Below are positions 24,244 through 33,411 of a DNA stretch of 64,000 nt, piece by piece. Under the pieces are notes generated by a model, which saw nothing but the letters and a program-made list of their open reading frames with translations, was not told the DNA's origin and made no database searches. A program made the translations under genes and the position numbers. The DNA lies in the NCBI GenBank assembly GCA_009363175.1, contig CP045205.1:558001-622000 (forward strand), written 5' to 3'. The DNA is from Citrobacter telavivensis. GTDB taxonomy: Bacteria > Pseudomonadota > Gammaproteobacteria > Enterobacterales > Enterobacteriaceae. Positions within the stretch are counted from its first letter, which is position 1. Each line of letters opens with the position of its first letter.

Positions 24244-26505
24244 ATGACAATATTGAATCACACCCTCGGTTTCCCTCGCGTTGGCCTGCGTCGCGAGCTG
24301 AAAAAAGCGCAAGAAAGCTACTGGGCGGGTAATGCGACCCGTGAAGAGCTACTGGCGGTGGGCCGCGAGCTGCGAGCGCGCCACTGGGATCAACAAAAGC
24401 AAGCGGGTATTGATCTTCTGCCGGTGGGTGACTTCGCCTGGTATGACCATGTTCTGACCACCAGCCTGCTGCTCGGCAACGTGCCGGCTCGTCATCAGAA
24501 CAAAGACGGTTGTGTCGATATCGACACGCTGTTCCGCATTGGTCGTGGTCGTGCGCCGACCGGTGAACCTGCGGCAGCGGCGGAAATGACCAAGTGGTTT
24601 AACACCAACTATCACTACATGGTGCCGGAGTTCGTTAAAGGTCAGCAGTTCAAACTGACCTGGACACAACTGCTGGATGAAGTGGACGAGGCGCTGGCGC
24701 TGGGTCACAAGGTGAAACCCGTGCTGCTGGGGCCGGTGACGTATCTGTGGCTGGGGAAAGTGAAAGGCGAATCGTTCGACCGCCTGAGCCTGTTGAATGA
24801 CATTCTGCCGGTGTACAAACAGGTGCTGGCTGAGCTGGCAAAACGCGGTATCGAGTGGGTGCAGATTGACGAACCGGCGTTAGTGCTGGAGCTGCCGCAG
24901 GCGTGGCTGAACGCCTTCAAACCGGCCTACGATGCACTTTCCGGGCAGGTGAAACTGCTGTTGACCACTTACTTTGAAGGTGTGACGCCGAACCTTGATA
25001 CCATTACCGCGCTGTCGGTACAGGGGCTGCACGTTGACCTGGTCCACGGTAAAGATGACGTGGCGGCGCTGCACAAACGCCTGCCGTCTGACTGGCTGCT
25101 GTCTGCCGGTCTGGTCAATGGACGTAACGTCTGGCGTGCCGATCTGACAGAAAAATATGCCCAGATTAACAATATCGTAGGCCTTCGTGCGCTGTGGGTG
25201 GCTTCTTCCTGCTCGCTGCTGCATAGCCCGATCGACCTGAGCGTCGAAACGCGTCTGGATGAGGAAGTGAAGAGCTGGTTTGCCTTTGCTCTGCAAAAAT
25301 GTGGCGAACTGACGCTGCTGCGCGATGCGCTGAACAGCGGCGATACCGCCGCCATCGCCGAATGGAGCGCACCGATTCAGGCGCGTCGCCATTCAACCCG
25401 TGTACACAATGCGGCAGTGGAAAAACGTCTGGCGGCCATCACCGAACAGGACAGCCAGCGAGCGAACCCGTATGAGGTGCGTGCTGAAGCCCAGCGTGCG
25501 CGCTTCAACCTGCCGGCCTGGCCAACGACCACTATCGGTTCTTTCCCGCAGACCACTGAAATCCGCGGCCTGCGTCTGGACTTCAAAAAGGGCAATCTCG
25601 ATGCCAACCACTACCGCACCGGCATTGCGGAGCATATCAAGCAGGCGATTGTTGAGCAGGAGCGGCTGGGGCTGGACGTGCTGGTTCACGGTGAAGCCGA
25701 GCGTAATGACATGGTGGAATATTTTGGTGAACATCTGGACGGTTTCGTCTTCACCCAGAACGGCTGGGTGCAGAGCTACGGTTCCCGCTGTGTTAAACCG
25801 CCGGTGGTGATCGGTGACGTTAGTCGTCCGGAAGCGATTACCGTCGAGTGGGCGAAATACGCCCAGTCTCTGACCGACAAACCGGTGAAAGGGATGCTGA
25901 CCGGCCCGGTGACGATTCTTTGCTGGTCGTTCCCACGTGAAGATGTCAGCCGTGAAACGATTGCCAAACAGATCGCGCTGGCGCTACGTGACGAGGTGGC
26001 AGATCTTGAAGCGGCAGGCATTGGCATCATCCAGATTGATGAACCCGCACTACGTGAAGGGCTTCCGCTGCGCCGTAGCGACTGGGCCGCCTATCTGGCG
26101 TGGGGCGTGGAGGCATTTCGTATCAATGCAGCGGTGGCGAAGGATGATACCCAGATCCACACCCACATGTGTTACTGCGAGTTTAACGACATCATGGATT
26201 CTATCGCCGCGCTGGATGCCGACGTGATAACCATTGAGACCTCACGTTCCGACATGGAGTTGCTGGAGTCATTTGAAGAGTTCGACTATCCAAACGAAAT
26301 TGGACCGGGCGTGTATGACATTCACTCGCCGAACGTCCCGAGCGTAGAATGGATTGAGGCGCTGTTGCAAAAAGCGGCGCAGCGTATCCCGGCTGAACGC
26401 CTGTGGGTGAACCCGGACTGCGGCCTGAAAACCCGCGGTTGGGCAGAAACCCGAGCCGCGCTGGCAAACATGGTCCAGGCAGCACAGAATCTGCGTCAGG
26501 CGTGA
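24244..26505 (+). CDS. metE: Cobalamin-independent methionine synthase MetE
   Basis: MetE transfers a methyl group from methyltetrahydrofolate polyglutamate to homocysteine. It has 753 residues in two barrel domains, as in E. coli. The zinc ligands in the C-terminal half are visible: His641 and Cys643 in HTHMCYCEF and Cys726 in NPDCGLKTRGW. The start follows GAGG with suitable spacing. Control is by MetR activation and MetJ repression from the divergent region; no cobalamin riboswitch is apparent. Confidence 0.98.
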   Translation: MTILNHTLGFPRVGLRRELKKAQESYWAGNATREELLAVGRELRARHWDQQKQAGIDLLPVGDFAWYDHVLTTSLLLGNVPARHQNKDGCVDIDTLFRIGRGRAPTGEPAAAAEMTKWFNTNYHYMVPEFVKGQQFKLTWTQLLDEVDEALALGHKVKPVLLGPVTYLWLGKVKGESFDRLSLLNDILPVYKQVLAELAKRGIEWVQIDEPALVLELPQAWLNAFKPAYDALSGQVKLLLTTYFEGVTPNLDTITALSVQGLHVDLVHGKDDVAALHKRLPSDWLLSAGLVNGRNVWRADLTEKYAQINNIVGLRALWVASSCSLLHSPIDLSVETRLDEEVKSWFAFALQKCGELTLLRDALNSGDTAAIAEWSAPIQARRHSTRVHNAAVEKRLAAITEQDSQRANPYEVRAEAQRARFNLPAWPTTTIGSFPQTTEIRGLRLDFKKGNLDANHYRTGIAEHIKQAIVEQERLGLDVLVHGEAERNDMVEYFGEHLDGFVFTQNGWVQSYGSRCVKPPVVIGDVSRPEAITVEWAKYAQSLTDKPVKGMLTGPVTILCWSFPREDVSRETIAKQIALALRDEVADLEAAGIGIIQIDEPALREGLPLRRSDWAAYLAWGVEAFRINAAVAKDDTQIHTHMCYCEFNDIMDSIAALDADVITIETSRSDMELLESFEEFDYPNEIGPGVYDIHSPNVPSVEWIEALLQKAAQRIPAERLWVNPDCGLKTRGWAETRAALANMVQAAQNLRQA

Positions 26506-26516
26506 TCCTGAAAAAT

Positions 26517-26550
26517 CTGGCCCGGGTGTTTCCGGGCCAGAACTTATTTC
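26517..26550. terminator. Terminator between metE and ysgA
   Basis: CTGGCCCGG (26517-26525) and CCGGGCCAG (26532-26540) form a 9-bp stem with a six-base loop, followed by TTATTT on the plus strand. On the minus strand the stem is followed by TTTTTC, so it may end both convergent transcripts. Confidence 0.85.
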
Positions 26551-27353
26551 TTACTTCCGTACTGCGCAAACCATGCCAGCATTCTTTGCCAGCCGTCTTT
26601 GGCGGATTCTTCGTGATAGCTCGAGCGATAGTCGGCATTGAAGGCATGACCGGCATCGGGATAGACGATAATCTCCGTGTTGGCGTTAGCGGCGCGTAGC
26701 GCCTGGCGCATGGTCTCCACGCTTTCCTGCGAAATACTGTTATCCTGACCGCCGTACAGACCCAGCACCGGGGCGTTCAGATCGGTCGCCACATCGACAG
26801 GATGCTTCGGCGAATTCAACGACTTATCACCCACTAGCTTTCCATACCAGGCCACTGCGGCTTTCAACTGCGGGTTATGCGCCGCGTACAGCCAGGCAAT
26901 ACGTCCGCCCCAACAAAAGCCGGTGATCATCAGGCGATGAACATCCCCACCGTTACGGGACGCCCAACTGGCAACGTGATCCAGATCGGCCAGTACCTGA
27001 GAATCCGGCACTTTCGCCACCAGACCGCTGAGCAGGGTAGGAATATCGGCGAAATCATTCGGATCGCCCTCGCGGAAATAGAGTTCTGGCGCGATAGCCA
27101 GATACCCGTCCAGCGCCAGGCGACGGCAGACGTCGCGGATATGTTCATGCACGCCAAAGATTTCCTGCACTACAATGACCACAGGCAGAGGGCCATCGCT
27201 CTTTTTCGGGCGCGCGTGATACGCCGGCATGTCGTCACCCTGGGAAGGGATCGACGTAATGCCCGCGACAATAGTGTCGTCCGGGGTATGAACTGAGGTA
27301 GAGGCAATCGGGGATGCTGCAGGTGCAAAACCGGTTTGTTGTGTTGATGTCAT
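26544..27353 (-). CDS. ysgA: Dienelactone hydrolase family protein YsgA
   Basis: This 269-residue alpha/beta hydrolase has the Cys nucleophile motif of dienelactone hydrolases, GFCWGGRIAWLYA, a conserved VVIVVQEIFGVHEHIRD block and the Asp/His pair near the C terminus (PDAGHAFN). The physiological substrate is unknown. I chose the ATG at 27353 because it follows GGAG and fits the E. coli N terminus (TTQQSGFAPAAS-like); an in-frame start at 27386 is upstream. It converges on metE. Confidence 0.92.
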   Translation of the reverse strand: MTSTQQTGFAPAASPIASTSVHTPDDTIVAGITSIPSQGDDMPAYHARPKKSDGPLPVVIVVQEIFGVHEHIRDVCRRLALDGYLAIAPELYFREGDPNDFADIPTLLSGLVAKVPDSQVLADLDHVASWASRNGGDVHRLMITGFCWGGRIAWLYAAHNPQLKAAVAWYGKLVGDKSLNSPKHPVDVATDLNAPVLGLYGGQDNSISQESVETMRQALRAANANTEIIVYPDAGHAFNADYRSSYHEESAKDGWQRMLAWFAQYGSKK

Positions 27354-27471
27354 GGTATTCTCCGTACCCTTAGAAAAATAGCGCACTATTAACTATAGAC
27401 AGCCTTTAACCATTCACACTGCCTCAAACGGCTCGCTTTTTGTGCGGAGAAAGAAAAAATCGGGCTGTTAA

Positions 27472-27539
27472 TGTGACTTAAATCACTATTTATCGGTAAG
27501 TTTATGCAACTGATTTGTGTCATGGTGATGAGAGTCACG
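27472..27539 (+). promoter_or_regulatory. udp promoter region with two CRP sites
   Basis: Two CRP-like sites are seen: TGTGA-N6-TCACT (27472-27487) and GGTGA-N6-TCACG (27524-27539). Their centres are 52 bases apart, the spacing of the -93.5 and -41.5 sites of E. coli udp, between which CytR binds. That predicts a start near 27573, and TAAAGT at 27561-27566 fits as the -10 box. Confidence 0.85.
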
Positions 27540-27613
27540 AAAATATCTTAAGTCCTTCGGTAAAGTGTCTTTTTGCTTCTTCTGACAAAAACCGAATCAC
27601 AGAGGAGTTTTAT

Positions 27614-28375
27614 ATGTCCAGGTCTGACGTTTTTCATCTCGGCCTCACCAAGAACGATTTACAAGGGGCTACGCTGGCTATCGTCCCTGGCGATCCGGAA
27701 CGTGTGGAAAAGATCGCCGCGCTGATGGAGAAGCCGGTTAAGCTGGCATCTCACCGTGAATTCACCACCTGGCGTGCAGAACTGGACGGTAAAGCCGTCA
27801 TTGTCTGCTCGACCGGTATCGGCGGCCCGTCTACCTCTATTGCGGTGGAAGAACTGGCTCAGTTGGGCATTCGTACCTTCCTGCGTATCGGCACCACCGG
27901 TGCTATTCAGCCGCATATTAATGTCGGCGATGTGCTGGTCACCACGGCGTCCGTTCGTCTGGATGGCGCGAGCCTGCATTTTGCGCCGATGGAGTACCCG
28001 GCAGTCGCTGACTTTGAATGCACCACCGCGCTGGTTGAAGCGGCAAAATCCATCGGTGCCACCACTCACGTGGGCGTGACCGCCTCTTCTGACACCTTCT
28101 ACCCAGGTCAGGAACGCTACGACACCTTCTCCGGTCGCGTGGTGCGTCGTTTCAAAGGCTCTATGGAAGAGTGGCAGTCAATGGGCGTGATGAACTACGA
28201 AATGGAGTCCGCCACGCTGCTGACCATGTGTGCAAGCCAGGGCCTGCGCGCCGGGATGGTAGCGGGCGTGATCGTTAACCGTACTCAGCAGGAGATCCCG
28301 AATGCTGAGACGATGAAACAGACCGAAAGCCATGCGGTGAAAATCGTGGTGGAAGCGGCGCGTCGTCTGATCTAA
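27614..28375 (+). CDS. udp: Uridine phosphorylase
   Basis: Udp splits uridine with phosphate to uracil and ribose-1-phosphate in pyrimidine salvage. It has 253 residues as in E. coli; GDPERVEKIA, GTTGAIQPHINVGDVLV and MNYEMESATLLTM are hallmark blocks of the nucleoside phosphorylase I family, with the last holding ribose-binding residues. The ATG at 27614 follows AGAGGAG; an in-frame start 99 bases upstream is not credible because it lies in the CRP region. Expression should be CRP-activated and CytR-repressed. Confidence 0.98.
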   Translation: MSRSDVFHLGLTKNDLQGATLAIVPGDPERVEKIAALMEKPVKLASHREFTTWRAELDGKAVIVCSTGIGGPSTSIAVEELAQLGIRTFLRIGTTGAIQPHINVGDVLVTTASVRLDGASLHFAPMEYPAVADFECTTALVEAAKSIGATTHVGVTASSDTFYPGQERYDTFSGRVVRRFKGSMEEWQSMGVMNYEMESATLLTMCASQGLRAGMVAGVIVNRTQQEIPNAETMKQTESHAVKIVVEAARRLI

Positions 28376-28391
28376 TCCTCTTCCCTTCCAT

Positions 28392-28422
28392 AAAAGGCCG
28401 ACGCGTTCGGCCTTTTGCTTTT
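28392..28422 (+). terminator. udp terminator
   Basis: AAAAGGCCG (28392-28400) and CGGCCTTTT (28408-28416) form a stem with a seven-base loop, ending in a T-rich run. Confidence 0.88.
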
Positions 28423-28463
28423 ACGCGATTATTTGCGTAGCGCCTCGCAGGAAAGTTCTTTAA

Positions 28464-28483
28464 AACTGGACGTTTATACAGCA
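28464..28483 (+). promoter_or_regulatory. LexA (SOS) box upstream of rmuC
   Basis: AACTGGACGTTTATACAGCA contains CTG-N10-CAG, the LexA half-site arrangement. I recall yigN (rmuC) being reported as a LexA target in E. coli with a nearly identical box. It lies about 45 bases before the rmuC start. Confidence 0.75.
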
Positions 28484-28526
28484 CAATTCTATTTTGTGCG
28501 GGTGATGTATGGCGTCAGGAGGCATT

Positions 28527-29954
28527 TTGGATATCTCAATCATTATTTATGCGGTTATTGCGCTGGTGGGTATTGCGCTTGGCTGGCTGCTGGCCAGCTA
28601 TCAGCATGCACAACAGAAAGCCGAGCAATTCGCTGAACGTGAAGAGATGGTTGCGGCATTAAGCGCAGCAAAACAACAGATAGCCCAAAGCGAACACTGG
28701 CGCGATGAGTGTGAGTTGCTCAATAACGAATTACGTAGCCTGCGCAGTATTAACACCTCGCTGGAAGCGGATCTGCGTGAAGTGACTACGCGGATGGAAG
28801 CGACGCAGCAGCATGCGGAAGATAAAATCCGCCAGATGATCAACAGCGAGCAGCGTCTGAGCGAACAGTTTGAAAACCTGGCGAACCGAATCTTTGAACA
28901 GAGCAATCGCCGGGTTGATGAGCAAAACCGACAGAGCCTGAACGGTCTGCTGACGCCGCTGCGAGAACAACTGGACGGTTTTCGTCGCCAGGTCCAGGAG
29001 AGCTTTGGTCAGGAAGCGCGCGAGCGTCATACCCTGGCGCATGAAATTCGCAATCTCCAACAGCTTAATGCGCAAATGACCCAGGAAGCGGTCAACCTGA
29101 CCCGTGCGCTAAAAGGCGATAACAAAACGCAGGGGAACTGGGGCGAGGTGGTGCTCACCCGCGTGCTGGAGGCGTCCGGACTGCGTGAAGGGTACGAGTA
29201 CGAAACGCAGGTCAGCATCGAAAATGACGTCCGTTCCCGTATGCAGCCTGACGTGATCGTACGCTTGCCACAGGGCAAAGATGTGGTGATCGACGCCAAA
29301 ATGACGCTGGTGGCCTATGAGCGCTATTTTAACGCGCAAGATGATGACACCCGCGAAAACGCGCTCCAGGAGCACATTGCCTCGGTGCGTAACCATATTC
29401 GTCTGCTGGGACGTAAGGATTACCAGCAACTTCCGGGGCTGCGCACCCTGGATTACGTGCTGATGTTTATCCCTGTGGAGCCCGCTTTTCTGTTGGCGCT
29501 TGACCGACAGCCTGAACTGATTACCGAGGCGCTTAAAAATAATATTATGCTGGTCAGCCCAACGACATTACTGGTGGCGTTGCGGACCATTGCGAATCTG
29601 TGGCGCTACGAACATCAAAGTCGTAATGCGCAACAGATTGCAGACCGTGCGAGCAAGCTCTATGACAAAATGCGCCTCTTTGTCGATGATATGTCCGCCA
29701 TCGGGCAGAGCCTGGATAAAGCGCAAGATAACTATCGTCAGGCGATGAAAAAACTCTCGTCGGGACGTGGTAACGTGCTGGCGCAGGCCGAAGCGTTTCG
29801 CGGCTTAGGAGTCGAAATTAAGCGCGAGATTAATCCTGAACTGGCGGAACAGGCCACGACGCAGGATGAAGAGTATCGGTTGCGATCGGTACCCGAAGAG
29901 CAGGAAAACACGTCTTATTCCGACGATGACGGGATAAAGCAGCAATCGAATTAG
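28527..29954 (+). CDS. rmuC: DNA recombination-limiting protein RmuC
   Basis: RmuC limits inversions at short inverted repeats and is thought to be a nuclease. One N-terminal transmembrane segment (ISIIIYAVIALVGIALGWLLASY) is followed by a long coiled coil to about residue 200 and then the RmuC domain (KGDNKTQGNWGEVVLTRVLE; DVVIDAKMTLVAYERY, a PD-(D/E)xK-like core). The TTG at 28527 gives 475 residues as in E. coli; an ATG at 28509 in frame would add six. AGGAGG lies only a few bases before the TTG, so the start is not certain. A LexA box suggests SOS control. Confidence 0.93.
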   Translation: MDISIIIYAVIALVGIALGWLLASYQHAQQKAEQFAEREEMVAALSAAKQQIAQSEHWRDECELLNNELRSLRSINTSLEADLREVTTRMEATQQHAEDKIRQMINSEQRLSEQFENLANRIFEQSNRRVDEQNRQSLNGLLTPLREQLDGFRRQVQESFGQEARERHTLAHEIRNLQQLNAQMTQEAVNLTRALKGDNKTQGNWGEVVLTRVLEASGLREGYEYETQVSIENDVRSRMQPDVIVRLPQGKDVVIDAKMTLVAYERYFNAQDDDTRENALQEHIASVRNHIRLLGRKDYQQLPGLRTLDYVLMFIPVEPAFLLALDRQPELITEALKNNIMLVSPTTLLVALRTIANLWRYEHQSRNAQQIADRASKLYDKMRLFVDDMSAIGQSLDKAQDNYRQAMKKLSSGRGNVLAQAEAFRGLGVEIKREINPELAEQATTQDEEYRLRSVPEEQENTSYSDDDGIKQQSN

Positions 29955-30048
29955 TCCGTTCGGGGCAGCCGGGACGGGCAGAAGGGTAGGGCAATGCGCC
30001 CCAATCTGTTACACTTCTCGAACAATTTTTAGATGAGCAGGCACTGAG

Positions 30049-30804
30049 ATGGTGGATAATTCACAAGAAACGACGCACTTTGGTTTTCAGACTGTCGCTA
30101 AAGAGCATAAAGCGGACATGGTGGCCCACGTTTTTCATTCTGTGGCATCAAAATATGATGTCATGAATGATTTGATGTCTTTTGGCATTCATCGTTTGTG
30201 GAAACGCTTCACCATCGACTGTAGCGGCGTTCGCCGTGGTCAGACAGTGCTGGACTTAGCCGGGGGGACCGGCGATCTCACGGCCAAATTCTCTCGCCTG
30301 GTCGGTGAGACCGGCAAGGTTATTCTGGCGGACATCAATGACTCAATGCTCAAAATGGGTCGCGAGAAGCTGCGCAATATCGGCGTGATTGGCAACGTGG
30401 AATACGTTCAGGCCAATGCGGAAGCGCTACCGTTCCCGGACAATACCTTTGACTGCATTACCATTTCCTTCGGTTTGCGTAACGTCACGGACAAAGACAA
30501 AGCCTTGCGCTCCATGTACCGAGTCCTGAAACCGGGCGGCCGTCTGCTGGTGCTGGAATTTTCTAAACCGATTATCGAACCGCTGAGTAAAGCGTACGAT
30601 GCCTACTCTTTCCATATCTTGCCGCGTATTGGTTCTATGGTCGCCAATGATGCCGACAGCTATCGCTATCTGGCGGAATCCATCCGTATGCATCCCGACC
30701 AGGACACATTGAAAGCGATGATGCAGGACGCCGGGTTCGAAAGCGTCGACTATTACAACCTGACAGCGGGTGTGGTTGCGCTGCATCGCGGCTATAAGTT
30801 CTGA
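30049..30804 (+). CDS. ubiE: Ubiquinone/menaquinone C-methyltransferase UbiE
   Basis: UbiE uses S-adenosylmethionine to C-methylate demethylmenaquinone and the ubiquinone precursor 2-methoxy-6-polyprenyl-benzoquinol. The SAM motif I is VLDLAGGTGDLTAKF, followed by YVQANAEALPFPDNTFD, typical of the family. It has 251 residues as in E. coli. It begins the ubiE-ubiJ-ubiB cluster, and ubiJ starts 13 bases after its stop. Confidence 0.98.
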   Translation: MVDNSQETTHFGFQTVAKEHKADMVAHVFHSVASKYDVMNDLMSFGIHRLWKRFTIDCSGVRRGQTVLDLAGGTGDLTAKFSRLVGETGKVILADINDSMLKMGREKLRNIGVIGNVEYVQANAEALPFPDNTFDCITISFGLRNVTDKDKALRSMYRVLKPGGRLLVLEFSKPIIEPLSKAYDAYSFHILPRIGSMVANDADSYRYLAESIRMHPDQDTLKAMMQDAGFESVDYYNLTAGVVALHRGYKF

Positions 30805-30817
30805 CAGGAGAACGGGG

Positions 30818-31423
30818 ATGCCTTTTAAACCCTTAGTGACTGCAGGAATGGAAAGTCTGCTTAATTCATTCCTGTATCGTTCGCCGGCGTTGAAAACGGC
30901 GCGAGCGCGTCTGCTGGGAAAAGTGCTGCGTGTGGAGCTAAAAGGCTTTTCGACATCATTAATTCTGCTGTTCAGCGAACGTCAGGTTGACGTGCTGGGC
31001 GAGTGGGCTGGCGAGGCCGACTGCACGGTAATCACGCATGCCAGCGTGTTGCCAAAATTACGCGACCGCCAGCAACTGACCGCACTGATCCGCAGTGGCG
31101 AACTGGAAGTGCAGGGTGATATTCAGGTTGTACAGAATTTCGTTGCCCTTGCCGATCTGGCGGAATTCGATCCTGCTGAACTGCTGGCTCCTTATACCGG
31201 CGACATCGCAGCAGAAGGGATCAGCAAAGCGCTACGCGGCGGGGTCAAATTTATCCGACACGGGATCCAACGTCAGCAACGCTATGTTGCCGAAGCCATT
31301 ACGGAAGAGTGGCGAATGGCGCCCGGATCGCTTGAGGTTGCCTGGTTTGCGGAAGAAACGGCAGCCGTGGAGCGTGCTGTCGATGCACTGACCCGGCGGC
31401 TGGAAAAACTGGAGGCTAAATGA
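30818..31423 (+). CDS. ubiJ: Ubiquinone biosynthesis accessory factor UbiJ
   Basis: UbiJ is a 201-residue SCP2-domain lipid-binding protein that scaffolds the soluble Ubi complex with UbiK. The N-terminal SCP2 part includes SLLNSFLYRSPALKTARARL and the C terminus ends in a helical, charged region (ERAVDALTRRLEKLEAK) suited to coiled-coil contact. The ATG at 30818 follows GGAG and ACGGGG; a longer frame starting inside ubiE (30770) is not needed. It overlaps ubiB by four bases (ATGA). Confidence 0.95.
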   Translation: MPFKPLVTAGMESLLNSFLYRSPALKTARARLLGKVLRVELKGFSTSLILLFSERQVDVLGEWAGEADCTVITHASVLPKLRDRQQLTALIRSGELEVQGDIQVVQNFVALADLAEFDPAELLAPYTGDIAAEGISKALRGGVKFIRHGIQRQQRYVAEAITEEWRMAPGSLEVAWFAEETAAVERAVDALTRRLEKLEAK

Positions 31424-33060
31424 CGCCAGGTGAAGTACGGCGCCTATATTTCATCATTCGCACTTTCTTAAGTTACGGACTTGATGAGCTCATCCCAAAA
31501 ATGCGGATCACGCTGCCGCTGCGGTTATGGCGTTATTGCCTGTTCTGGATGCCAAACCGACATAAAGAAAAACTACTGGGAGAGAGACTGAGACTGGCTC
31601 TGCAGGAGTTAGGGCCGGTGTGGATCAAGTTTGGTCAAATGCTCTCGACCCGACGCGATCTCTTTCCCCCGCATATTGCCGATCAGCTGGCGTTGTTACA
31701 GGACAAAGTCGCTCCCTTCGATGGAAAACTTGCGAAAGCGCAAATCGAAGAAGCCATGGGCGGACTGCCTGTTGAAGCCTGGTTTGATGAATTTGATATT
31801 CAACCGCTGGCGTCGGCGTCGGTTGCCCAGGTGCATACGGCGAGACTGAAATCGAACGGCAAAGAGGTTGTCATCAAAGTCATCCGCCCGGACATTCTGC
31901 CGGTTATCAAAGCGGATCTGAGACTGATCTATCGTCTTGCTCGCTGGGTGCCACGCTTGCTGCCAGATGGCCGCCGCCTGCGTCCGACGGAAGTCGTGCG
32001 GGAATATGAAAAGACATTGATTGATGAGCTGAATCTGCTGCGTGAATCCGCCAACGCTATCCAACTGCGGCGAAACTTTGAAGACAGCCCAATGCTCTAC
32101 ATCCCGGAAGTGTATTCTGACTACTGTAGTGAGAATATGATGGTGATGGAACGCATTTACGGTATCCCGGTTTCCGATGTGGTGACGCTGGAGAAAAACG
32201 GCACCAACATGAAGTTGCTGGCGGAGCGCGGCGTACAGGTATTCTTCACTCAGGTCTTTCGTGACAGCTTCTTCCACGCGGATATGCACCCCGGTAACAT
32301 CTTTGTCAGCTATGAACACCCGGAAAACCCGAAATATATTGGCATTGATTGCGGCATTGTTGGCTCGTTAAATAAGGAAGATAAGCGTTACCTTGCGGAG
32401 AACTTCATCGCGTTTTTTAATCGTGATTACCGCAAAGTTGCGGAACTGCACGTCGATTCTGGCTGGGTACCACCGGATACCAACGTTGAAGAGTTTGAAT
32501 TTGCGATTCGTACGGTGTGCGAGCCGATATTCGAGAAGCCGCTGGCGGAAATCTCGTTTGGCCACGTTTTGTTAAACCTTTTCAATACGGCGCGTCGGTT
32601 TAACATGGAAGTGCAGCCGCAACTGGTATTGTTGCAGAAGACATTATTGTATGTTGAGGGTGTAGGCCGCCAACTCTATCCGCAGTTGGATCTCTGGAAA
32701 ACAGCGAAGCCTTTTCTGGAGTCATGGATCAAAGATCAGGTCGGTATTCCAGCGCTGATCAGAGCATTTAAGGAAAAAGCGCCGTTCTGGGTCGAAAAAA
32801 TGCCAGAACTCCCTGAACTGGTGTACGACAGTTTGCGCCAGGGCAAATATTTACAGCACAGTGTTGATAAGATTGCGCGCGAGCTTCAGGAGAATCATGT
32901 CCGTCAGGGGCAATCCCGTTACTTATTGGGAATTGGCGCAACGTTGCTGTTAAGTGGGACGTTCTTGCTGATTAATCGCCCTGAATGGGGCTATATGCCC
33001 GGTTGGTTAATGGCGGGCGGCCTGGTTGCCTGGATTGTCGGCTGGTGCAAAACTCGCTGA
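31420..33060 (+). CDS. ubiB: UbiB, ABC1/ADCK-type ATPase for ubiquinone synthesis
   Basis: UbiB is an atypical protein-kinase-like ATPase needed for ubiquinone synthesis. It carries the ADCK-specific KxGQ motif (KFGQMLSTRRDLFP, about residue 70), an Ala/Ser-rich nucleotide loop (PLASASVAQVH), the catalytic-type HADMHPGNIFV and IGIDCGIVGSL. Two transmembrane segments end the 546-residue protein (YLLGIGATLLLSGTFLLI; MPGWLMAGGLVAWIVGW). Translation is coupled to ubiJ. Confidence 0.97.
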   Translation: MTPGEVRRLYFIIRTFLSYGLDELIPKMRITLPLRLWRYCLFWMPNRHKEKLLGERLRLALQELGPVWIKFGQMLSTRRDLFPPHIADQLALLQDKVAPFDGKLAKAQIEEAMGGLPVEAWFDEFDIQPLASASVAQVHTARLKSNGKEVVIKVIRPDILPVIKADLRLIYRLARWVPRLLPDGRRLRPTEVVREYEKTLIDELNLLRESANAIQLRRNFEDSPMLYIPEVYSDYCSENMMVMERIYGIPVSDVVTLEKNGTNMKLLAERGVQVFFTQVFRDSFFHADMHPGNIFVSYEHPENPKYIGIDCGIVGSLNKEDKRYLAENFIAFFNRDYRKVAELHVDSGWVPPDTNVEEFEFAIRTVCEPIFEKPLAEISFGHVLLNLFNTARRFNMEVQPQLVLLQKTLLYVEGVGRQLYPQLDLWKTAKPFLESWIKDQVGIPALIRAFKEKAPFWVEKMPELPELVYDSLRQGKYLQHSVDKIARELQENHVRQGQSRYLLGIGATLLLSGTFLLINRPEWGYMPGWLMAGGLVAWIVGWCKTR

Positions 33061-33138
33061 TTTTTTCATCGCTCAAGGCAGGCCGGGTAACGTATACTAC
33101 GGCCTTATTAATTCATCATCTATCACAGAGGAACATGT

Positions 33139-33408
33139 ATGGGTGGTATCAGTATTTGGCAGTTGGTGATCATTGCCGTCATCGTTGTACTGTTGTTTGG
33201 CACCAAGAAGCTCGGCTCCATCGGTTCCGATCTTGGCGCATCCATCAAAGGCTTCAAAAAAGCCATGAGTGATGATGATGCTAAACAGGATAAAGCCAGT
33301 CAGGACGCTGACTTTACCGCGAAATCTATTACTGACAAACCGGCAGACGCTGATAAAGAAACTGCGAAAAAAGAAGACGCGAAAAGCCACGATAAAGAGC
33401 AGGTGTAA
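33139..33408 (+). CDS. tatA: Twin-arginine translocase subunit TatA
   Basis: TatA multimerises to form the passage for folded Tat substrates. One N-terminal transmembrane helix (SIWQLVIIAVIVVLLFG) is followed by a Gly-containing hinge, the amphipathic helix KLGSIGSDLGASIKGFKKAM and an acidic/lysine-rich tail. It has 89 residues. A -10-like TATACT (33093-33098) precedes it, and tatB starts three bases after its stop. Confidence 0.97.
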   Translation: MGGISIWQLVIIAVIVVLLFGTKKLGSIGSDLGASIKGFKKAMSDDDAKQDKASQDADFTAKSITDKPADADKETAKKEDAKSHDKEQV

Positions 33409-33411
33409 TTC

